Source: Qipengyuania qiaonensis (GTDB lineage: Bacteria; Pseudomonadota; Alphaproteobacteria; Sphingomonadales; Sphingomonadaceae). Taken from it: a DNA stretch of 64,000 nt. Each line of letters begins with the position of its first letter. The first letter of the stretch is position 1. The position numbers and the translations under genes were made by a program. Where the stretch lies: the NCBI RefSeq assembly GCF_019711515.1, contig NZ_JAIGNO010000003.1:62001-126000 (forward strand), given 5' to 3'. Shown piece after piece: positions 59,117-64,000 of this stretch. The notes under the pieces were generated by a model. It saw only the letters and a list, made by a program, of their open reading frames with translations. It ran no database searches and was not told the DNA's origin.

Positions 59117-59623
59117 CTAGTTGTCGACGACATTGATCAGATTACCCGCTGGGTCCCGGAAAAAGAAACGGCGCAGTCCCCAATCCTCATTCACCGGCCC
59201 GTATACAACCTCGGCTCCGAATGCACGGACCGCAGCTTCTGTGGCCTCGAGATCATCAACGCCGATTGAAATCACTGGAAGTTCGGTGCCTGCGCCTCCT
59301 TGAGATGCTGTATGAAGTTCAATCTTCTGCTGCGAGTCATTCACGAGGAAAGAAATCCACCCCATATCGAGCGGTATATCTAAAGCGAACACCTCTTCGT
59401 AGAACTTTGCCAGCGCAGGCGGGTCATTGGTGAAAAGGTTCGCGACTATCCGGGTGACTGCCATGCCGCGATAGGGTGTCCCGCAGGAGCGCAAGGGCCG
59501 CGAGACCGGCACACCTCGCCAAGGCTTGATCCAAGGTTTTGTGCCTTCTTCAAGCTTTTCAATGATGGCGGTGGTGATGCGCTCCGCTGTCGATGTCGAA
59601 GCAGTGCGGTGGGACTTAGTCAT
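59117..59623 (-). CDS. Chimeric ORF: ArdC N-terminus fused to a VOC protein
   Basis: A 168-residue frame. Residues 1-54 from ATG 59623 are the start of an ArdC protein (ERITTAIIEKLEEGTKPWIK through CGTPYRGM) and stop exactly where ardC at 41 kb continues with NTFWLW. From that methionine (59464) the frame is a complete VOC/glyoxalase protein (AVTRIVANLFTNDPPALAKF, LNVV-type end at NLINVVDN). Either start may be used: the VOC domain alone (115 aa) is likely the functional product, now with the ardC leader and ribosome site. The junction at a shared ATG suggests recombination. Confidence 0.75.
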   Translation of the reverse strand: MTKSHRTASTSTAERITTAIIEKLEEGTKPWIKPWRGVPVSRPLRSCGTPYRGMAVTRIVANLFTNDPPALAKFYEEVFALDIPLDMGWISFLVNDSQQKIELHTASQGGAGTELPVISIGVDDLEATEAAVRAFGAEVVYGPVNEDWGLRRFFFRDPAGNLINVVDN

Positions 59624-59691
59624 GGGAGATCTCCTGATCGCCGGGACGGACATGCCCCGGCTCAGGGAGAGCAAAGCTCCCTCCTCTCTCT
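59462..59691 (-). repeat. Diverged repeat of the ardC 5' end and leader
   Basis: About 230 bases match 41107-41336 in the same orientation at about 86% identity by manual count (32 differences). The match is almost perfect over the leader (59624-59680) and weakest at codons 8-20. The divergence means the copy came from a related ardC rather than by recent duplication of the one in this window. The two copies bracket 18.3 kb. Confidence 0.8.
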
Positions 59692-59819
59692 GGAAAATCG
59701 GCCGACCAGCTCAGAAGTGAGTTTGGGCCGTGTGCTTTCTCGATATGCCTGTCGAATTGTCCGATCCGACAAAACCCGTAAAATTCGCGTTGAATTGTGC
59801 CTCGCCACCGGGCGCATCG

Positions 59820-59844
59820 GGAAATTTTCACATTCGGTATCGTT
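59820..59844 (+). promoter_or_regulatory. Possible EcfG-type stress promoter
   Basis: GGAAA at 59820-59824, 16 bases, CGTT at 59841-59844, lying 32 bases before the lipoprotein start. The general stress sigma factor EcfG of alphaproteobacteria recognises GGAAC with a 16-17 base spacing and CGTT. One -35 base differs from consensus. Confidence 0.4.
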
Positions 59845-59875
59845 GAATTTCCACGATTTTATGAAAGGATGCCTT

Positions 59876-60295
59876 ATGACCCGTGCTCTGTTTACGCTCT
59901 TCGCCTCAGGTCTAGCGCTCGCCGGATGCAGCGGAGCGATGCAGGACAGTGGAGATGGCAAGATAGATTCGGGCAAAACAGGCTCGACAAACGAAACTGT
60001 CTCCGGAACTATGCCCGCAACCGTAAATCCTCCGGCGGATGCACAGCCGGGGCCAGACAACGATCAGGGCCCGGATACGTCTGTTGCCGATAGTACGTGC
60101 GGTGCCGACCGGATCGGTGAATTTGTCTCGAAGACCGCCACTCCTGGCGTACGAGCGGATCTCACCTCGAAGGTCGGTCATGAGAAAATCCGCTGGCTTA
60201 CCCCTGACAGCGTGATCACAATGGACATCCAGGAAGACCGGCTCAACGTCATGCTCGACGACAACGGCGTGATCATCGGCGCAAAATGCCAGTAG
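59876..60295 (+). CDS. Lipoprotein with I78-type peptidase inhibitor domain
   Basis: A 139-residue protein from ATG 59876 with AAAGGA upstream. Signal peptide with lipobox ASGLALAGC, a disordered Ser/Gly/Asp/Pro linker (about 20-70), and the I78 inhibitor domain CGADRIGEFVSKTATPGVRA through DDNGVIIGAKC, whose two cysteines probably pair. I78 proteins inhibit serine proteases; as a lipoprotein it would protect the envelope. A stress-type promoter may precede it. Confidence 0.82.
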   Translation: MTRALFTLFASGLALAGCSGAMQDSGDGKIDSGKTGSTNETVSGTMPATVNPPADAQPGPDNDQGPDTSVADSTCGADRIGEFVSKTATPGVRADLTSKVGHEKIRWLTPDSVITMDIQEDRLNVMLDDNGVIIGAKCQ

Positions 60296-60490
60296 ACCCC
60301 TATAATCTTTCAGCTGTTAGTCGGACAGCGGACGGTTCACCGCTTTGGATGTTGGGCAAATGTAATGGGACGAGTATGTCTGAACCCCTTTTGGGTCTTA
60401 TTACCTCCCCGACGTGAGCGAACCTGCCATCCTTTTCCACGCGTCTGATTCTTCTATCGTCAGGCGCCGCTCTCTTACGCGCGGTGGGAA

Positions 60491-61021
60491 TTAGCGTTGA
60501 CCCATTTCTCGCTCAAATTCGTCGACGGCTTCGACGCCTTTCTCGGCTTGAATCTTGAGTTTCGTCAAAGAGTTTGCGGCCGCCAGCGAAGACTTGCCGA
60601 CTTCGTCGGCTAGTTCTGCCTCGGTCAGGCCTGCAACATGCGTTATCGTATTTACAAAAGTAAGCCGACACGATTTCTCGCTCAGCTCCTCGATCGCATA
60701 GGCCTCATGCGACGATATGCGACGTCCGACCGGCGGCACGATCTGGCCCGCATACGCATATGACTTGCCGGGAATCGCCTCGGTTACCGTGAACAGAAAG
60801 TTGTGATCGGGCATCCGGTCGTACCAGAGTCGATACTCCACCGGATCATCGGAGATACGTCGAACCTCGTTGCCGCGCGCACGCAACTGGTTCCGCGCGT
60901 CGCCGAAGTCCAGCAACGCATAGATTTCTTCCGCCGAACGATCGATTTCAATCGACGTCTTGAGTTCAATCGGTTCGCTAGGTTCTAGAAGCCGAGGTTT
61001 ACGTTTGAATAAGCCAAACAT
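60491..61021 (-). CDS. SRPBCC-fold protein
   Basis: A 176-residue protein. After a basic start, LKTSIEIDRSAEEIYALLDF begins a polyketide-cyclase/START-like fold, with RLWYDRMPDHNFLFTVTEAI in the strands and a long C-terminal helix (AAANSLTKLKIQAEKGVEAV). These helix-grip proteins bind lipids or other hydrophobic molecules. There is no close neighbour on the same strand within 170 bases. Confidence 0.75.
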   Translation of the reverse strand: MFGLFKRKPRLLEPSEPIELKTSIEIDRSAEEIYALLDFGDARNQLRARGNEVRRISDDPVEYRLWYDRMPDHNFLFTVTEAIPGKSYAYAGQIVPPVGRRISSHEAYAIEELSEKSCRLTFVNTITHVAGLTEAELADEVGKSSLAAANSLTKLKIQAEKGVEAVDEFEREMGQR

Positions 61022-61198
61022 CCGAGTCGTCCTGGCCGGTTGAAATTTTCCTCATTGGTATCGCAAAAGCATGGCTGAAGAGTAAATCAGGACGGCAGGA
61101 ACGCCATCGCCGCGCGCAAGCAAGTGCCCCATCCTGCTCGCTGTCGGGAACTGTCCGGTCACCCTGTCTCTTAAGCGCAGGCAGACCGTCCTGCACTC

Positions 61199-61600
61199 CT
61201 ACCTGGTGGGCCGAAGGAAAATGAAGGTAGGAGGTTTTTCGAGCATGAGCCCTCGTCCGCTCCAGGACAGCGACATACCGGAATTCAAGATTACCGGTCC
61301 GAGTTCCTCGGCTGGTGTTTCGGCACAGGACGGTCCGTCGGTAACCACCTCGGCGGTTCTGAGGTAGTCGCCTTCGACAGTGTAACGCCCTGAGCTCGTT
61401 CGACATCCGAAGCGCGCCTCGAACTTCGAGTGCGTGAAGCTGATCGTGAAGTCCTCTCGCGCGGAAAGATCATATCCGTTCACGCTCTCGATAATCCAGC
61501 GCGTTCCGGCCAGTTGCGACGTGTCGCCAGGCACCGTGGCGCACCCCGACAGGAAGAGAAGCGAGAGTACGGCAACTCGAGAGCCGCTTGTTATCGACAC
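61199..61600 (-). CDS. META-domain lipoprotein (HslJ-like)
   Basis: A 133-residue protein with signal peptide and lipobox LLFLSGC. The META domain reads LAGTRWIIESVNGYDL, ITISF-type strands and FGCRTSSGRYTVEGDYL. E. coli HslJ is a heat-inducible outer-membrane lipoprotein linked to novobiocin tolerance; the role here is unknown. The last strand is PTFIFLRP. Leftward, alone. Confidence 0.8.
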   Translation of the reverse strand: MSITSGSRVAVLSLLFLSGCATVPGDTSQLAGTRWIIESVNGYDLSAREDFTISFTHSKFEARFGCRTSSGRYTVEGDYLRTAEVVTDGPSCAETPAEELGPVILNSGMSLSWSGRGLMLEKPPTFIFLRPTR

Positions 61601-61684
61601 AAGGTCTTTCCCTTTCGAAGAAATGCAGGGGTCACATAGCCATCACCGCTTTGCGCCAGAGCAAATCCGGTTTCGATCAAGCGA

Positions 61685-62254
61685 TCAATCTGCCTCTTCG
61701 CCGTCGAACCAGGCCATCACATCGAAGACTGCGCGATCGGGCGGAAAGACCGGATAGAAAGCTTTTATGACGAGGCCGTCGCGGATGATAAGGGACAACC
61801 GCTTCAAAAGGATAGCCCCGTTCACTTCGAAGGTCGGCAGCTCCAGCGCTCTGGTCAACTCCAGCGCGGCATCCGACAGCAAGGGGAACGGCAGGTGGAG
61901 ACGATCTGCGGTCTCACGCTGTTCCGCGGCAGGCTGGGTGGACAAGCCGAAAAGATGAGCCACGCCCCGCGACTGAAGCTCTGCAAAATGATCCCGAAAG
62001 GCGCACGATTGCGGAGTGCATCCGCGTGCTCCCGGTATCATGTCCCAACCGTCCGGAAGCGAACGACCTGGGCGGCCCGTCATAGGGTAGGCGTAGACGA
62101 CGATCACACCCTCCAGAGAAGAAGGATCGACAAATCGGCCTGACGTCGATGCAAGAGAAACCTGAGGCATGCGCTTGCCCGGAAGATGCGCGGCACCGCC
62201 GTCATCGCTCGGTTGCGGCAGTTGGCTCCAGTCGACGGATTCCAGCGTATTCAT
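61685..62254 (-). CDS. Peroxiredoxin (AhpC/TSA-type)
   Basis: A 189-residue protein from ATG 62254. The thioredoxin fold starts at VIVVYAYPMTGRPG and the peroxidatic cysteine region is IPGARGCTPQSCAFRDHFAE, with two cysteines four residues apart, a variant of the PxxxTxxC loop. The C-terminal part (LPTFEVNGAILLKRLSLIIRDGLVIKAFYPVFPPD) is typical. It should reduce peroxides in the cytoplasm. It is divergent from the beta-lactamase gene, with about 200 bases of shared promoter region. Confidence 0.8.
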   Translation of the reverse strand: MNTLESVDWSQLPQPSDDGGAAHLPGKRMPQVSLASTSGRFVDPSSLEGVIVVYAYPMTGRPGRSLPDGWDMIPGARGCTPQSCAFRDHFAELQSRGVAHLFGLSTQPAAEQRETADRLHLPFPLLSDAALELTRALELPTFEVNGAILLKRLSLIIRDGLVIKAFYPVFPPDRAVFDVMAWFDGEEAD

Positions 62255-62456
62255 GAGGTTACTTTTCCCGATACTCGTCAAGGGGGAGGATGTCGCGGTT
62301 GATAAAGATATGTTCGCTGCGTTTCGGCTACGAGTGCCGATTGGCGGCAAACGAGAGAAGCCAACCGGTTTGCCGCAAAGCCGATTCATTGCGGGAACAT
62401 CCCGCTCTGGTAAAGACTTATCACTACTCGTGTATATTATAGGTGGATCAAACACC

Positions 62457-63383
62457 ATGCTTTCAACCGGATTGAAATTGACGCGGCGCCTTTACGCAGC
62501 CCTTGTTGTCGGCTTGTGCGCCGCGTCGGCAGGCTGCGCGTCGGTCGCCGGACCGGCGAACTTTTCCGGTACGCAGAGCAGCATGCAAGCCGCAGCAGGC
62601 TGCGACAGCCTTCCGGATAAAATGAAAGCGACGATGGTGATTTATCAGCCCGGCGCCGAGCGAATGCTGGTGTGTAATTCAGCGCGCTCCGAGCAGCGCT
62701 TTGTCCCGGCCTCGACCTTCAAGATTCCCCATACGCTCATCGCGCTCGAGACCGGCGCTGTAGCCGACGAGAATGCAAAATTCAGGTGGGATGGGAAAGA
62801 TCGCGGTGTTCCCGCCTGGAACGGGGACAAGAGCCTGGCCGAGGCAGTGCCCGCTTCGGCCGTATGGGTCTTCCAGGCGATCGCTCACAGTGTTGGGACG
62901 CAGCGTGAGCAGGCGTGGGTGGAGCGATTGGGTTACGGCAACGAGAATGTCGGACCGGAAGCCGACCTGCGCCACTTCTGGCTCAGCGGACCCCTCACGA
63001 TCAGCGCGGTCGAACAGGTGACTTTCCTGGAGCGCCTGCGTAACGGCACGCTCGATGCGTCCGCATCCTCTATGGACCGGACCAGGCGGATCATACGAAT
63101 GGATCCCGCAAGCGACGGCAGCGCGATTTACGGGAAGACGGGGGCCATGCTTCCGATCGACGACGACGGGTTTCTGCACAAGGAAACCGACGGACTGTTG
63201 CGATCGGACATGGAGCGGACCGGTTGGTTCGTCGGCTGGATAGAACGACCCGAGTCAGCGGGCGGCCCGGTCTACTTCGCGATGAATCTCGATCTCACCC
63301 TCGCCGGTGCGATGGACGCTCGCACGAAAGGCGCCTTCAGCGTCCTGGCGGCAAATGGATTTCCTGTTCCCGCAGCCAAATGA
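62457..63383 (+). CDS. Class D (OXA-type) beta-lactamase
   Basis: A 308-residue protein from ATG 62457. Signal peptide (about 1-27) with a possible SAGC lipoprotein site. All class D motifs are present: PASTFK (active serine and carboxylated lysine), SAV (ASAVWVFQ), YGN (YGNENVG), FWLSGPL, YGKTGAM (KTG box) and GWFVGW. The enzyme should hydrolyse beta-lactams in the periplasm; the spectrum cannot be read from this. AGGTGGA ribosome site, TATATT likely -10. There are no mobile gene-cassette signs, so it looks like a resident chromosomal OXA. Confidence 0.92.
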   Translation: MLSTGLKLTRRLYAALVVGLCAASAGCASVAGPANFSGTQSSMQAAAGCDSLPDKMKATMVIYQPGAERMLVCNSARSEQRFVPASTFKIPHTLIALETGAVADENAKFRWDGKDRGVPAWNGDKSLAEAVPASAVWVFQAIAHSVGTQREQAWVERLGYGNENVGPEADLRHFWLSGPLTISAVEQVTFLERLRNGTLDASASSMDRTRRIIRMDPASDGSAIYGKTGAMLPIDDDGFLHKETDGLLRSDMERTGWFVGWIERPESAGGPVYFAMNLDLTLAGAMDARTKGAFSVLAANGFPVPAAK

Positions 63384-63542
63384 TCGCCTGCGGTCGTGAC
63401 GCTGAGAAACGCGGCGATGCGGTTTGCGTCTGTTTTCGAATGACAGGCCCCGGACTATGAAGGAGACAGGGACTCTGAGTCGAATTGGCGCCTGCCCAGA
63501 TCAGCACTCCGAATCTCTTAATCTCCCCCGCTGGAGTTGAAT

Positions 63543-64000
63543 GTGTTCAAAGGATCAATTCCAGCCCTCATTACGCCGTTCGATATTGACGGACGTTTCA
63601 ATGCAACTGCTTATGCGGCGCATATCGACCGTTTGATCGACGCTGGCAGTTCCGCACTGGTGGCGTGTGGTACCACCGGAGAAGCGGCCACACTCTCGTT
63701 TGAAGAGCATTTCGAAGTCGTGGCAGCGTGCGTGAAGGCGGCACGAGCGCGGGTGCCGGTCATTGCGGGAACGGGGTCGAACGATACCCGCATTGCGGTG
63801 CGGAATCTCGAGGCTGCCGAAAAGGCAGGAGCGGACGCCGCCCTGATTGTTGCGCCATACTACAACAGGCCAAACTCGGACGGTCTGTTACAACATTTTT
63901 CTCTGCTCGCTGAAGCTTCGGAATTGCCGATCCTTCTTTACAATGTTCCGGGAAGGACGGTGGCGGATCTGACGCCTGATCTGGTGATCGAACTGGCCCG
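63543..64000 (+). CDS. dapA: 4-hydroxy-tetrahydrodipicolinate synthase, N-terminal part
   Basis: Open from GTG 63543 (GGAG six bases upstream) to the window end; 152 codons are visible. Motifs: FKGSIPALITPFD, ACGTTGEAATL (substrate-binding Thr-Thr), VIAGTGSND, APYYNRPN (catalytic Tyr) and LLYNVPGRT. This is the first enzyme of the lysine/diaminopimelate branch, joining pyruvate and aspartate semialdehyde. The Schiff-base lysine lies beyond the window. The sequence could be the main dapA or a paralogue of the DapA/NanA superfamily. Confidence 0.88.
   Translation, partial: MFKGSIPALITPFDIDGRFNATAYAAHIDRLIDAGSSALVACGTTGEAATLSFEEHFEVVAACVKAARARVPVIAGTGSNDTRIAVRNLEAAEKAGADAALIVAPYYNRPNSDGLLQHFSLLAEASELPILLYNVPGRTVADLTPDLVIELA

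Noticed and set aside
60380..60410. AACCC...GGGT stem after the I78 lipoprotein as terminator
   Set aside because: The stem is only four or five pairs and lies about 95 bases after the stop with no T-run.
1..64000. CRISPR arrays, rRNA, tRNA or tRNA-based attachment sites
   Set aside because: No regularly spaced short repeats and no cloverleaf-like or rRNA sequences were found by eye; element ends cannot be placed.

Overview
The window looks like chromosomal DNA of a high-GC alphaproteobacterium, most likely a member of the Sphingomonadales. The reasons are the base composition, the F-type/MobF conjugation genes of the kind found on sphingomonad plasmids and integrative elements, and the many small secreted or lipoprotein genes typical of that group. 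No rRNA, tRNA, CRISPR array, integrase or intact insertion sequence was recognised, so neither end of the mobile element is fixed.

Positions 1-41,300 read as a conjugative element (ICE or integrated plasmid). It opens with the tail of traH and all of traG (rightward), followed by a small membrane protein and a hipBA toxin-antitoxin pair. A large defence island then occupies about 5.6-28.6 kb. After it come a divergent Cro-like/S24 repressor pair, an HNH endonuclease, and a leftward traD-traI (MobF relaxase) block. A candidate oriT lies just upstream of traD at about 36.1 kb. Beyond it is a block with the character of a leading region (ssb, a DUF2493 protein, ardC antirestriction and small conserved proteins, most of them leftward), ending in a decayed nuclease pseudogene.

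The defence island is the most interesting part. Two divergent gene sets share a central WYL regulator (17,014). The right arm carries a small HTH protein, a DUF499-type AAA ATPase, a very short PglZ phosphatase, a DUF1156 adenine methyltransferase, an orphan 166-aa protein and a SNF2 helicase. This is a BREX type 3-like or helicase-methylase-ATPase-like core with an unusual order and no recognisable brxA or brxF. The left arm carries a DUF4258 protein, a second SNF2 helicase, an Hsp70/actin-fold ATPase with a disordered basic N-terminus, a DUF2779 nuclease/exonuclease, a RecD-type helicase fused to a C-terminal nuclease-like domain, and an unknown 201-aa protein. A near-identical palindrome occurs both in the central divergent promoter and about 5.4 kb away in front of the DUF2779-helicase genes. 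This ties both arms to one regulator and argues for one composite system of about 23 kb.

Positions 42,200-64,000 are accessory chromosome: an AHL-lactonase-like MBL protein, an ArsR/SRPBCC pair, two TetR circuits, a nitrilase-fold protein, a GFA-like/DUF6958 pair, CGNR and AraC regulators, VOC proteins, lipoproteins, a peroxiredoxin, a class D (OXA) beta-lactamase and the start of dapA. One TetR circuit has a two-part operator repeated in front of a distant PEP-mutase-family gene. At 59.1-59.7 kb the 5' end and leader of a second, diverged ardC are fused in frame to a VOC gene, which shows that ardC-bearing elements have recombined at this locus more than once.
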